Source: Berberis thunbergii (lineage: Eukaryota > Streptophyta > Magnoliopsida > Ranunculales > Berberidaceae). Taken from it: 64,000 nucleotides of DNA. The stretch covers positions 78,571 to 142,570 of the forward strand of contig QNQO01007629.1 in NCBI GenBank assembly GCA_003290165.1, written 5' to 3'. Position numbers and translations under genes: made by a program. The notes beneath the pieces are model-generated. The model did not search any database and was not told where the DNA came from. It saw nothing but the letters and a program-made list of their open reading frames with translations. Positions 1 through 11,623 of this stretch are shown here, in pieces. Position 1 is the first letter of the stretch, and each line of letters begins with the position of its first letter.

Positions 1-609
1 ACTCATGATGTTCGGTACATAGGGACCATGTGCCAGTTGTCCCACAGCCCACTACAGATGAAGTTAGGAATGCTTATAACATCCACCACGTTCCTCATTG
101 ACAAGCCAAGGAACGTCTCTATAGTATTTTGCTCCTCTAGGGTAAGGGGAGTGGTGCGAAACCATCCTGCGAAGAATCACCAACAACGATTAGCCAACCT
201 GCAATCAAGCTTAGCAGAGTCAAAATAAAAAGTTACACTTACTAAGTGGCCTGAACACTCGTTCGAGCGAATGACCCTTGAACCATAAGTACTTTGAATT
301 CGCAGGGGCCAAGAAGTAATACTTTTAAGTTGTCTGGAAAATTTGTGAAGCAGGTCGGCGACATCATCTTATAGACTGCATTACCCTTCAATCGATGAGA
401 AGTCAGCAATTGCATTACCCGCGGAGTCACGCGGACACCAGCCTCCTTTGCACTGTTTAAAATTAGGAGCATAATCTTATATCCATTAGGCCCCAATTGG
501 GCCGGAGGAATCCCAAGGAGGTCCAAGAATTCCAAAATCACGTTCAAAACAAAAAAACACACTCCAGTTTGAAGAATCCCACAATGCAAGCAGATAAACC
601 CCACCGGTG
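1..609 (-). pseudogene. Antisense ORF (Transposase_28-like) of the Tat element, C-terminal part
   Basis: Read on the minus strand, 604-242 encodes a stretch containing FLDLLGIPPAQLGPNGYKIM, typical of the putative gypsy type transposon domain (usually LxYLGIAPGQLxPNxWR). Translation of 241-1 continues with a region resembling the same part of the antisense ORF in the element at 5214-12127 (LTLEEQNTIETFLGLS here, LTAEEQIIIECFLKLP there). The two parts are separated by stops or an intron. The N-terminal part of the ORF lies beyond the nested insertion at 3383-3578. The function of these antisense ORFs is not established; the coding potential here is broken. Confidence 0.6.
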
Positions 610-614
610 GCGAC

Positions 615-2472
615 TGATGCAGATTTAACTAACCTAAATAAATAGGTTAATTTAACCTAATTTTAATAACTGCAAGTGCACAGTGTCTAACTGGTAGACA
701 AGGGAAAGTACAGGTCGATCCCACAAGGACTGTGGTTGCAATTAAATTTCAGGGTTTATTTAAACTAATTTAAATTGAGGTTACAACAATTAAAATATCT
801 AAACTAAAAATCAAATTAAAAACAAAATAAAGAGTTTTAAAGAATATGAGAAATGAAACCAAGGCATTGAATCCACCACAGATTCTTTGAGATTTGTGTA
901 AGCAAAAATATTGTTTTCAAAATTTAACATGACTAACCTAAAGATTAATCTAAGTTCACAATTGATTTCAGCATAGGTATAAACCCCTAGCATTGCGTGT
1001 CTTCTTACGGCACACACAATCACAAGTTTATTTTAACTAATCTTAAACCCCTAGAATTGCGTGTCTTCTAACGGCACACACAATCACAGATTCAGATTAA
1101 TTGATTAAATCAGGCTTTTGAATTTCAAAGGGTACTTCTAATATGTTTAACGTTCAAGCATAAAGAAAATAATAAATTTAAATACACAAACTCTAGGAAA
1201 TCCTGTGGTTTCATCGTAGCCTTGGCGAAGGGTTTAGCTATCCATGGTAGTGGTAGTCATCTCCTCGTGATGTGGTACGCCGCAAATCATCTCTGCACGA
1301 ACACGAATCCCGAGAAAAAGGACTACACAAGCTCTGTGGTGGTATAGAGCAGAACCAGGGGTGCCAAAGTGTAAAAACAGAATTTTGAATCTTTCCCACC
1401 AGAAATCGCGCGGCTCCCCTGCACCTTCGTCTCCAGCGCGACAGTGGCTCTCGCGGTGATTTTCTTCACTCCTCGCGGCCTTCCTCGTCCTCAAATCGTC
1501 TCCAGAACCTGCAAAAGAGAGAGAGAGGGTGAGGAAACAGTTATAAAACAGTAAAAACAAGAAGGAGGGCGAGGAACAGGGCTCCTTGTTTCTGGGTTGC
1601 GAACGTTGTCTCGCGAGGAGGTGGTGGTGATGCTTGGTCGGGTCGTGACGGTGGTCGTGAGAGAGGGAGTCAAGAAGAAGCTCGAGACGAAGAGAGGTCG
1701 AGAAAAGAGGGGAACAGGCTCTGTTGCGAGGCGAAACAGAGTCGCGGTGCGGCTCTGTCACGGCGATACCTAGTCTGGTGGCGAGGTTGGAGCAGAGAGA
1801 GAAGTGTAGGAGTGAGAGACTGTGGATAAGAGAGGAAAACAGGAAGGAGGCCGAGAGAGGGGAGAAACAGGGGTGATTCTCTGTTTCACCTCTGTTCTGT
1901 TTCGCGGCTGTGGTGACGGTGGTTGCTCGAAGGTGGATAGCGGCGGTGAGGATGACGGAACAGAGAGAGGGAAGGTAGATGGTGGCGGCTGTGGGTGTGC
2001 GAAACAGGGTGTGAGGAGATGGTAGTGGTGGTAGAGGGCGAGGAGGAGGTGGTGATGGCGGGATTATCGCGCTGCCGGCTCTCCTATCGAGCGAGGATTG
2101 CCGGCAGGGTGGTGTGGTGGTTGAAAAAGAGATGAGAGCAGAGGGGCTGTGGAAGAGGAGAGAATAAGAGATGAGCTTCTTTCTCTAAGATGGGGAAGCT
2201 AAATAGGGTTCTCATATTATATTGGGCTTGGGTTTTTAGGTTAGCATGTTTTAGGCTTGGGCTTAGGTTTAGATATGTGTCTCTTTGCTTTTTACCACCA
2301 CTAGAATCGACCAATTGTCAGTCCTTAAGTTGTCGCCTTAATATCATTTCATCGTTAACGCTCAAATTCCTACCAAAACATGAAAACGAAATAATTATTA
2401 TAAATTATAATAATCGAAACACTAACATATATAAATTAAGGGATATATTATGTAATAATTATGTGAATATCA
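615..2472 (-). repeat. 3' LTR of the Athila-like element (about 1.86 kb)
   Basis: The boundary at 2472 is set by the adjacent purine tract and by identity with the other LTR remnant, which ends at 3382 in the same GTGAATATCA. The boundary at 615 is set by the TSD. Two features stand out. A tandem duplication of about 65 bp lies at 981-1090 (each copy contains ATTGCGTGTCTTCT). The segment from about 1240 to 2170 is G/C-rich and strongly purine/pyrimidine-skewed, unlike the AT-rich rest. Open frames in that segment are low-complexity and I do not regard them as genes. Confidence 0.7.
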
Positions 2473-3104
2473 AATACCCCCAAACCTATATTTTGCTAGT
2501 CCTCGAGCAAAACAATAAAATAAAATCTAACTCACTTTCGCAGGAATCGTCGGTTGCACTTACCTTAAATGTGCAACAAGGCTTTAAACCCCTAGATTAC
2601 CTCTAGTAGACGAGTTATAGTCTCGTGAGGGTTTCCAGAAATGTTACCCACAAACATTATGACTCATAAATTTCCAAAACATGGTTACTCAGTCTATTAT
2701 CCTCAGAGTAAGAATTTAATTGCCAAAAAAATTTGAAAATAGCTAACAGTCTCACAATAACATATCAAAGAGTCTCACAACAATTCAATAACACCCAAAG
2801 GTTAACTAAATTTCATCAATCATTCCCAACTCGAAGTATGTGTGTGCATGACCTTATTAACATAACTTTTTATTTCAGAGTAAAACAATTACTAAATCTC
2901 TTTTAGAAAGTTTGTTTTGACTTCAAACCTCTCATGTCACTCACAATAAAACACTCAGAGATTTGTTATTTCACTCAGTTTATATGTGAGGAAAGAGTAA
3001 ATAATGGAAAACAATCATCTCACATATAGTAATATGAAGAACGGACTTTTCAAGAATGGAATGAGTATGATCTCATGGACAGGAATATCAATTAAGAACT
3101 TGAA

Positions 3105-3382
3105 GCTAAATAGGGTTCTCATATTATATTGGGCTTGGGTTTTTAGGTTAGCATGTTTTAGGCTTGGGCTCAGGTTTAGATATGTGTCTCTTTGCTTTTT
3201 ACCACCACTAGAATCGACCAATTGTCAGTCCTTAATAAGTTGTCGCCTTAATATCATTTCATCGTTAACGCTCAAATTCCTGCCAAAACATGAAAACGAA
3301 ATAATTATTATAAATTATAATAATCGAAGCACTAACATATATAAATTAAGGGATATATTATGTAATAATTATGTGAATATCA
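3105..3382 (-). repeat. Truncated 5' LTR of the Athila-like element
   Basis: This is a near-identical direct repeat of 2198-2472, from AAGCTAAATAGGGTTCTC to GTGAATATCA. Similarity stops abruptly at about 3105, so only the first ~278 bp of the LTR (minus orientation) survive next to the internal region. Confidence 0.75.
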
Positions 3383-3578
3383 GCGACATTGGCGTCTGGT
3401 CACCCTCCAGGACATACAACGGCAAGCCCTCGGGGACTCCAAACTTTACACGGATTTCTGCAAGGTCGACCTCAGAAAGCAACATGTTTTCAAAAAACTT
3501 CAGGCCCGTAGCCAAGGTTGTGTCATCAAGAAGGTGTTGTTGAGTCATGAAGAAGAGAAACAATTTTTTCTGAATCAA
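3383..3578 (-). pseudogene. Antisense ORF (Transposase_28-like) of the Tat element, N-terminal part
   Basis: The minus-strand frame contains KFGVPEGLPLYVLEGDQTPM, matching the segment just before the conserved PPxGY/F motif in this family. The reading frame resumes at 614 on the far side of the Athila-like insertion, where it gives GFICLHCGILQTG. The ORF was therefore continuous before that insertion. It has no known enzymatic function. Confidence 0.6.
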
Positions 3579-3781
3579 AAGATAAACATAGCAGTATCTT
3601 CAAAAGCAAAGAAAATAGGGATGAGGTTCCCGCCTCTTTTCCGCTGAACCGATGCACGTTCAATTAATGTAACGTGCAGCTCAAGCAACGATTCAGACTC
3701 AATCATCATGAGCAGCGTATCTTTTCAAGAGATGACTTAGTGAACCGATGTGACGACCCACTAACTCGGGGAGGGAGTAGC

Positions 3782-4457
3782 TGATGATACACAAAAATGA
3801 TCACGTCCCTGATCCATACACGTTTCATGATGATCTTTAGGAATTACTGGCCCCAGTATTAGTCCAACAATGATCTGGCCTAGGTGGTACCAAGCCCACC
3901 TAATTCAGTCCACCAGACATACCCGCACTCTTACAACATGCTAGGCCCATACGTATCACCTATCTTCAATACCCATAATTCATATTAAGGCAAGTATCTC
4001 AAGGATCAGCTTCAGACACATAATTACAACATCTATTTGCTTCGAACTAGGAAGCAAATGCCAGAGTACATTCCACACAGGGAAACTTCCCTTTACAGAT
4101 TGCTCTTGGATTGGGAAGTACTCTCACGTATCTAAGAGCACAAGACTAACAGGGAACTTTCCTCCTACAACAAGACTCATAATTAGATAAGGATCTCCAC
4201 GAAGATCTCCTTGTTAAACTACGCCTTCGATAGCCTGGTAGAACCAGAACTCCTGCACTATAAATAAGACATGAGGTTGGTAAGCTAAGGTACGCTACAA
4301 ATTCCATGTTTACAACATTACACCTTCCTCAGATCCCTGTCTGATTTTAGCATTGAAGTTCCATCGGCCACCACAACGGTGGACCATGGCTCACGTGCGT
4401 TACTTGTGCAGATCAGCGGGACTAGGTCTAAGCAGGGAATGGAAAACAACTACATCA
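3782..4457 (+). repeat. 3' LTR of the first Tat-like element
   Basis: Starts TGATGATACAC directly after the purine tract GGGGAGGGAGTAG and ends ...CTACATCA, giving inverted ends TGATG/CATCA like the LTRs of the element at 5214. The partner LTR is outside the window. The right boundary is inferred from the terminal motif only. Confidence 0.6.
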
Positions 4458-5213
4458 GTACCCAAGAATTCTACATCCAAAAATTTATAATAAGAATCGT
4501 CCATACAAAGTCCTAAATCAACAACCTACCATAGTGTTTGCTATTTATTGTAGAATTTGCACAATGGTTAGTGTATTTTTTATGTTTGCACACAAATTTG
4601 AAAGTTAAGAATTCGTATCTGAAGTTTAGTATTATCGATAAGTTTTTTTTTTCGTCAATAGCAAATTAATGCTCACAAACGAGAAAATGTAACCACCAAA
4701 TGTTTTTATTGATTAAGAAAATGTAAGTCAGTGTTACATATTTTAAGTTGGTGCATCAAAGTCGAAATCTCCCAAAATGTCGGTGCAACAAAGAATTGGT
4801 GCAACCGAGCCAAATAGTCGGGTACACGTAACAACTCCCAAAATAAAATAAAATAAATTTGTAAATTGCAAGTTTTGTGAAGAGGTGTGGATACATTGAG
4901 CAGCCAATCTCACTGCAATTTCAAATGTGAATGCCATTGCACTGGGGTTTACTTTGAAGCAAGAGAGAAAAAAAAAGTATAGGGCAACTGGGTTCAGTGG
5001 TTGCAAGGTTTAAAGAAAATGGCATCCTTGAAAGCTACACTTTTGTTGAGTTTGGGAGAAGTTGTTATTAATATGTCCAAGATTATCAAAGATGGGACAT
5101 GTTAAGGGCTCTTCTTTGGGTTCCATTTCATGTCAATTTTTTGCGACATGCTTGAGTATTGTTGATAGCAAATGTAGAAATTTAGATTTGAACTCATTAA
5201 AGATAGTCCCTTT
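4458..5213. other. Intergenic AT-rich sequence between two Tat-like elements
   Basis: I see no supportable gene, RNA gene or terminal repeat. Short open frames are present on both strands but show no family motif. The last five bases (CCTTT) are the 5' copy of the TSD of the next element. Confidence 0.5.
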
Positions 5214-5770
5214 TGATGATACGATCATCACGACCATACACATGGCAGAAAACATCCATCACGAGGATATGGCGTTCCATTTATTAGGCCAACTCATAAA
5301 ACTTAAGAAGAATAAAGCCAACCACAGAGGCCCAGACAAGGCCCACTATAAGAACATATAATCAAAGCCTGAATCCAGGCCCGAACGAATCAAAGCCAAA
5401 TCCAAGCCCAACACAAGTTTTCTCATAAAAAATAAGAACATTGCACCAAAAAGAGTCGTGGAGGGAGTTATGCCTCCATGAACGTATTTCCATCAAAGAG
5501 GAGACTGTTACAATAAACATCTCCTTCCGTTGTGCCTCACATGCTGCTTAAGTCAAACATAGAATTAACCGCGGCCATTATAAAAGGTAAACGGAACATT
5601 CGACACATGTATGAAACTTTAACAGAGTTTTGTCCAGATTTACTTCCTTCTTCAAACAGAGTTGCTTACTTAAGCATCGGAGTGCCTTCGGCCACCAAAA
5701 AGGTTGTCTTCTACAATCAAACATCTATTTTGCAGTCAAACTCACAGAATGACGATTTTTTGACGCATCA
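5214..5770 (+). repeat. 5' LTR of the non-autonomous Tat-like element
   Basis: It shares extended similarity with 11624-12127, for example GAGAGTCGTGGAGGGAGTTA-like blocks and CATCGGAGTGCCTTCGG in both. It begins TGATGATACGATCATC and ends GACGCATCA. It is somewhat longer than its partner, and the copies have visibly diverged. Confidence 0.85.
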
Positions 5771-5790
5771 GTTTGGTGTCGTTCGTGGAA
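5771..5790 (+). other. Primer-binding site of the Tat-like element
   Basis: TTTGGTGTCGTTCGTGG directly follows the 5' LTR and resembles the TGGCGCCGTNNGTGG pattern of Tat-lineage elements, with several mismatches. The exact tRNA is not resolved. Confidence 0.5.
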
Positions 5791-5934
5791 AATGACGAGT
5801 TTCCTTTCTAAAATAAGATCCATAGTGACGAAGTTTATTACAATTGAATAGACGATCAACAAGCTGCAAGAGCAAATGACACCCTCTAGATCTCCAACAC
5901 AGTGACGATAACAACAACTAAAATCATCAGATCA

Positions 5935-7375
5935 ATGGCACCAGAAGCCAAGACAACCCAGACATCCGGTGACACTGCCACAGATCCTTGGGTAGACCTG
6001 CTTATGGCCCAAATGAACCACATGACAAAGATATATACTAGAGAAGATCAACCAAGAGCGCATTTAGCCAGCTGATCCTGTTCAAGTACCGCCCCAACAA
6101 AACTCCACCAACCGAACTCAAGGGAGTGAGAAGTCTCATCATAATCGGAGTCACTGATCCCAACATATTGTATGAATTTGCCAACCGCCATTCTCCCATG
6201 CCCTTATTATGAAGCCTACCATGCCGAAAAAGTTCACTCTGCCATAATTTGAGGTATACGACGGGACCACCTATCCAACGGATCACTTGAGGCACGTCCA
6301 CCACATGATGGCATTAAAAGAGACCACGAAGTCGATCCTGTGCAGAACATTTCCGACTAGCCTTACCTCCACAGCAATGAATTGGTTCAACAGTCTACCA
6401 CTGAGGTCAATAGACTCCTTCCAGGCATTAGCCACCGCATTTATCACGAGATTCATCAGAAGTCAATGAATGAGGAAAAGGCCACACTACCTTCTGCATA
6501 TCAAACAAAAACCCGAAGAGACAATATGGGAATATGTCACTCGTTTCACCAATGAATTGACAATGATCGATGGATGTAGCGACAACACAGCCGCTGCAAC
6601 TTTCACCGCCGGGTTGAAGAAATGCCTCTTCTTTGTCGCTCTAAACTTAAAACCTCCTAAAAGCATGGCAGTCGTACTGAAAACTGTCCAAAAATACATT
6701 TCTCTTGAAAATATGAAAGCGATCAGGAGGAAAAATGTACAGGAAAGCTAAAATCATTCAAAGAAATGGGAAATGAGAGAGGAGAGAAGGCGAAACAATG
6801 GACCACGGAAAGATAGCGGTTAATCAAATAAACATCGGAATGGCAGAATAACCAAGTCCAACCAGTGGGAATCCAAGAAGTCACAATCGGCATGAGCGTA
6901 GTGAAAAAATAAAACAAACCATACACGACCTTAAAAACAAGTCGGACCAACATCCTAAAGTACATGGTGAATTGGGAGAACGTCAACTGGCCACCCAGAA
7001 TGAGAGAATACCCAAAAGGAAGAGACAAAAATAGGTATTGTTCCTTCCACAAGGATCACATGCATGTTACCGAAGACTGCTACAAGCTGAAAGAAGAAAT
7101 CGAGCATTGGATCCAAAGAGGATGACTCGACGAATCCATTGGAATGCCAGACAAACAGCTCAAAGGGAAAGAAAAAGCAGATACCACCACCACAAGATCA
7201 AAAGAACAATCTAGGGAACTGATATGCACTTTGCATTACATCTACCCCAGCAAAGAAGCACTTTCCACTCAAGCAGACCTATATCGAAGCAGAAAGATTA
7301 ACACCCTAAAAATGGTTGCACCGACCGACTCAAGGACTCTACCAACGAATACAAATTCAATTTGAATTACCAACA
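5935..7375 (+). pseudogene. gag of the Tat-like element, broken
   Basis: The likely start ATG is at 5935 (MAPEAKTTQT). The retrotransposon gag domain is clear at about 6287-6750, with AMNWFNSLPLRSIDSFQAL followed by EETIWEYVTRFTNE. An in-frame TGA at 6467-6469 interrupts it, at CAA-TGA-ATG. Further on, around 7036-7125, lies the gag C-terminal motif YCSFHKDHMHVTEDCYKL with a nucleic-acid-binding His/Cys pattern. Frameshifts occur between 6750 and 7030 and a stop near 7124. Gag would form the virus-like particle; this copy cannot encode it as one protein. No protease follows. Confidence 0.75.
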
Positions 7376-7723
7376 AAGAATTAACGACGATGAAATCCAT
7401 CAAGCCTCAGCAAGTGACGCCAAGCGAGGAGCAAAGAAGGTCATGAATTAAATGAGAAATATCAGCAAAGGCGTGAACCCCCAACGCGAGGATATACATC
7501 AACCATGCAATGATTAATAAGAAATCGCTACCCAATGTAGCGCAACTGCTCTTGAAAAATGGCTGTTAGAAATAGTTAGGACATCCAAAAGGGAAAATTA
7601 ATAAAATTACAACTTTGGAATAATCATCCCACGAAGGATAAAAGCTTCGAAATGAAGCCATGCCAAACAATCAGCATATAAAGCCAAAAGGAATCAAGAT
7701 GCAAGTCAGATAAATATAATAAA

Positions 7724-8520
7724 CTTCTGGTCTGATCTACCAACGAAGTAAAGGTTGTACCAAAGAGTCGACTAAGTAAATATGACTTCGGGTCGACTAG
7801 AGTGTCGAACCAATGAAGTAAAGGTTGGACGAAGGAGTCAACTAAGTAAAAATGACTTCGGGTCAACTAGAGCGATGAACCAATGAAGTAAACTTTGGAT
7901 GAATGAGTCAACTAAGTAACAATGACTTCGAGTCAACTAGAGCGACGAACCAACGAAATAAAGATTGGGCGAACGAGTCAACTAAGTAAAAACAATTTGG
8001 GTCGAATAGGCGTCAAACCAACAAAGTAAATATTGGACAAACAAGTCGACTAAATAAAAACGACTTCAAGTTGACTAGAGCGTCAAACCAACGAAGCAAA
8101 AGGTTGGACGAATGAGTTAACTAAGTAAAAACAACTTCGGGTCGACTAGAACATCAAACCAACGAAGTAAAGGTTGGACAAACGAGTCAACTAAGTAAAA
8201 ACGACTTCGGTTCGACTAAAGCATCAAACCAACCAAGTAAAAGTTGGACGAACAAGTTGACTAAGTAAAAATCACTTCGGGTCGACTAGAGCGTCAGACC
8301 AACAAAGCAAAGGTTGGGCGAACAAGTCAACTAAGTAAAAATGACTTCGGATCGACTAGAGCATCGAACCAACGAAGTAAAGATTGGACGAAGAAGTCAA
8401 CCAAATAAAAATGACTTCGACTAGTATGTCAAACCAATGAACTAAAGCAACTTTGGATCAACTAGAAACGTCAAACCAACCAAGCGAAACTCGAAGGAAA
8501 TGACTTCAGGCCAACTAGAT
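7724..8520 (+). repeat. 70-bp minisatellite inside the Tat-like element, about 11 units
   Basis: Units contain CGGGTCGACTAGAGCGTC, AACCAACGAAGTAAAGGTTGG and GTCAACTAAGTAAA. Successive GGGTC starts fall at 7790, 7860, 7930 and 8000, so the period is 70 bp. The last units (after about 8400) are shortened and degenerate. It occupies the place where pol would be expected. Confidence 0.85.
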
Positions 8521-8947
8521 TGTCGAACCAACTCAAATAGGTAAATTCCATTTTGATCAAACCAGCAAAGCAAATGATGAACAAGTTAACACAACCCAAG
8601 AGAGCCTCGGATTAACTAACACATCAGATCGACAAAGGATAAGACAAACAAACAAAACAACTTTCTCACAAAGCTCCAAGACAACCAACACGAGATTGAG
8701 TCGGATGTACCGAAGCATAGGAGAATTCAAATCAGCAAAAGTCAGACAAAACAAAAATAAATCTATAAAAATCAAAGCTGGAGTAGAAATCATTTTGACA
8801 ACAATGAACGACTTATAAAAGGCACAAGCAACACGAACAAAGTTGACAAGATGAACTACGACTATGAAGAAAAGCAAAGGAGAAAATTCAAGTTCTTTTA
8901 TAAAACTATGTTATCACATCCAAGGAAGAAAGTAAATGAGTAGGAGG

Positions 8948-11567
8948 TCAAACAGAAGGATCCCCAACATCGTCAACAACATCATCTAGCAAACGAGGGG
9001 TAGTCGAGTCACTAGTAGGAGCTCTCTCTTCAAGAGGAGAAGGTGGTGGCCCTTCAACCGTTGGATCACCCGAAGGGTCTTCAACACTGTTTTTATCCTC
9101 GAAGATGTGATAGACCAAATGATGATATTGAGACAAGTAAACATCAAGACCTTCAATATAATTCAGAAGCTCAGTTCGTCCATCGACAACTCGCTACCAA
9201 TCCACCACCTCCATAACACGAAGCTCGTCCCTAACATAAGCAAGCTCACTCCTAGACGTTATAAATCGACCCTCAGCAGTAGTGAGCATCGTGGAGGTAT
9301 CAACCTTGACCTCGTCAAGTGAAGCCATTAATTGCTCCACTTTTTTTTTTCGGCAATGTTGCGGTTGTTAAAGTGTTTTATCAAGGCACGCGCAACCTCA
9401 TCATGGAGTGCCTTCTCTGCGGACAACTCTTTTCTCACATCATGCAATCATGCATGAACACCATCTAATTCGACTCTTAAAGATTTGAGCTCGGACACAA
9501 ATCGATCACGTCAACCTCTGCCTCGACCAACGAGGCTTGAGCAACCTCGGCCGTTTTGATCCTCTCTGACATCGTGCTTTTAACATGTCATATTGATAAA
9601 GAACATGGGAAAACACTAATAGCAGCACAGTAAGCTTTCTCTCCAGAGAAACCACAAGATTATGACTAGCTTGATAACTCGAATCCATCACCCTGCGTAG
9701 GCAAGATGACTCGTCCTATCCATTATAGGCCTAAGACCATCATCAAGATGAAGGCTCGGATCCAGCACAGGCATCGAAGGCCGCTCCACCGGCCATTTAT
9801 ACCATTCATTAATCAACTTTCGTGCACCATCTTGCACGTCAAGCCAGGAAAACAAGCAAAACTTTTCATCTGATTTGACTCGAATCTCTTTGAGGGTAGG
9901 TTCCATCCAACTGATCTGCGAATGAAGAATGCAGACCGAAAGCACAGAGGAACTACCACCCATAATCGGGAAAAAAGAAGGAACGATAGGATAGCCATCC
10001 TCACCCTCTCATTGCGTAGTAACCATAGCAGAAGCAGAATGAGTGCCAGTCCCAACAAGAACAAAGGAGCCTAAGCGCCAACGAAGAAGAGAGAGAACGA
10101 AGATACTGCATTCGGGAAGTCGATCAGGACTACTAAGCTCCTTAGATTGGACAATACCCAGTTGGAACATCTTGTCTTCAATGGCCCTAAGATCACCATT
10201 AGAACACTTAGCAGCGTCAGGACCACCATAAGTATAGAAGAGTATCTTTTCGCCAACGTCTAGCAGACAAATGGTTTCTTTTTCGCTCTTCTCCAATGCC
10301 AACTTCGTATCTTCCCCCTATTGCAGAGAGTAGTAATCATCCCTTGCAGGCTCTCTATCAACAAAACCCAAGTGAAGAGAAGCATGACGAACAAAATCAA
10401 CTAGCCGTTTCTTCTTCGAAACACTATCGGAACTCAGGAACAACCACTTCGACAGGCTAACGAGCCTCAAAACCTTTCTCTTTCTGGAAGTTGGGCCTGT
10501 AGCAATACTAACAGGAGCATTGAGATCCGTAACATTCGAGCTCACTTTCCCATCAACGATAGCATTGCCACCATCAACAAGGACAACATGGGCAGCAATC
10601 TCTGTGACTTGCCTCTCAGCTAGCTGAGCCCACTCAGTTTCATTCATGTTGTACAAACTGGTACACTTCACCATGTCATCAGTAAGATAGGTGTCCAAAT
10701 GAACTACAGGAAGCTTCAAAAAACACTCGATGATAATCTGTTCTTCAGCGGTCAATTGCAGATTTATTTGCTTGTTGGGAACCCAAAAAGACCTTACTAT
10801 CTGTCGACCCCGCAAATTGAAGTTTCCAAAGTTGACAGAAGCGTAAAACCAATCCTACGACCAACCCCTAATGTCATCGTTAAGGTTGCCAAAACACGCA
10901 ATAGAACAAAGAAAACAAGTGTTCTTGAACGCCAACAGAATGACCACCAAGTGCAAAATTCTAGCAGTCAAAGGACTGCCGAAAAGGATGGCTCTTGCAT
11001 ATGTGGAAACCATAACCCTCCTACCGTTCGGGCCCATTTGAGCAGAAGGAATACCTAAAAGTCTAAATATACCAGAATAACTCTGAAACTGGAAATCAAA
11101 AACAGATGTGAAACATACGTGGGTAAAGTGCAATATATCCCTTCCTTGGATGACAAGGATTGTCATTCTCATGAGGTAGAATGATCTCAAAGTCGGAAGG
11201 CAAAGAATAGTTGGAACGGACACTATCCAAGGTTGCCGGAAAAGCCTTCTTCGAGGAAATGAGCTTCACAGGTAGCATGTTGCTCACCGTCCAGTAAATC
11301 TCCAGCAGACATCGCGAATAGGCAAGAAATGATGGAAGAAGACGATAAAAAGAAGAAATGGCATAAAGAAGGAAATAAAATCATCACGGTCTCCTTTATA
11401 CAACCGAGCAACGAAGAGACTGCTTGTGAGGCAACGTACGAGATATAATGGTGCACGAAATTCCAAAAAAATGTGCATAACAATGCAAAAGTTGTAATCG
11501 AGATGATAGACTGACCAAAAGTTGTAACAACGTTAAATTCAATGCAAAAATGCAATTGGGATACCAA
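8948..11567 (-). pseudogene. Antisense ORF (Transposase_28-like) of the Tat-like element
   Basis: Minus-strand pieces at 11567-10855 carry the Transposase_28-type core, with HPRKGYIALYPRMFHICF then LLGIPSAQMGPNGRRVM. The downstream piece 10815-10318 contains LTAEEQIIIECFLKLP, homologous to the antisense ORF of the first element. Pieces down to 8948 form a variable, acidic, proline-rich tail. Several stops or shifts divide it, and some may be introns. The gene lies between the minisatellite and the 3' LTR and is transcribed against gag. Such antisense ORFs are a known feature of Tat elements; their role is unknown. Confidence 0.6.
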
Positions 11568-11607
11568 CAGCTACAAAGTTAGTAGATACATGAACGCACC
11601 CACTAAC

Positions 11608-11623
11608 TAAGGGGAGGGGTAGC
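11608..11623 (+). other. Polypurine tract of the Tat-like element
   Basis: AAGGGGAGGGGTAGC immediately precedes the 3' LTR start TGATGATAC at 11624. The same arrangement is seen before 3782. Confidence 0.75.

Larger units (their letters stand above)
615..3382 (-). mobile_element. Athila-like gypsy element with large internal deletion, nested in Tat element
   Basis: The element is bounded by a perfect 5-bp TSD, GCGAC at 610-614 and 3383-3387, and has inverted ends TGAT...ATCA. On the minus strand it reads as a 5' LTR remnant (3382 to about 3105), a short internal stretch, the purine tract GTTTGGGGGTATT next to 2472, and a full 3' LTR (2472-615). The sequence before the tract reads TTTGCTCGAGGACTAGCAAA, like the typical Athila-type 3' region. 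Most of the 5' LTR, the PBS, gag and pol are missing. Because the TSD is intact, the loss happened inside an inserted copy. No coding domains remain. Confidence 0.75.
1..4457 (+). mobile_element. Ty3/gypsy Tat-like retrotransposon, 3' portion (5' part outside window)
   Basis: The right end is a 3' LTR (3782-4457) preceded by a purine-rich tract (about 3768-3780). Upstream lies an antisense ORF of the putative gypsy type transposon family (Pfam Transposase_28), which Tat-lineage elements carry between pol and the 3' LTR. The tract and first LTR bases (GTAGCTGATGATAC) match those of the complete element at 5214-12127, so both belong to one lineage. An Athila-like element was inserted later at 615-3382. 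The 5' LTR, gag and any pol lie left of the window, so the TSD cannot be tested. Confident as an LTR element; lineage is inferred from the antisense ORF. Confidence 0.8.

Noticed and set aside
1234..2025. Open frames of 175 codons (minus) and 67 codons (plus) in the G/C-rich block
   Set aside because: Low-complexity Arg/Ser/Gly translations within an LTR, with no family motif; treated as chance frames of skewed sequence.
2190..3543. Two similar plus-strand frames starting LNRVLILYWAWVFRL
   Set aside because: They are the two direct-repeat copies of the Athila-like LTR; the similarity is LTR duplication, not a gene pair.
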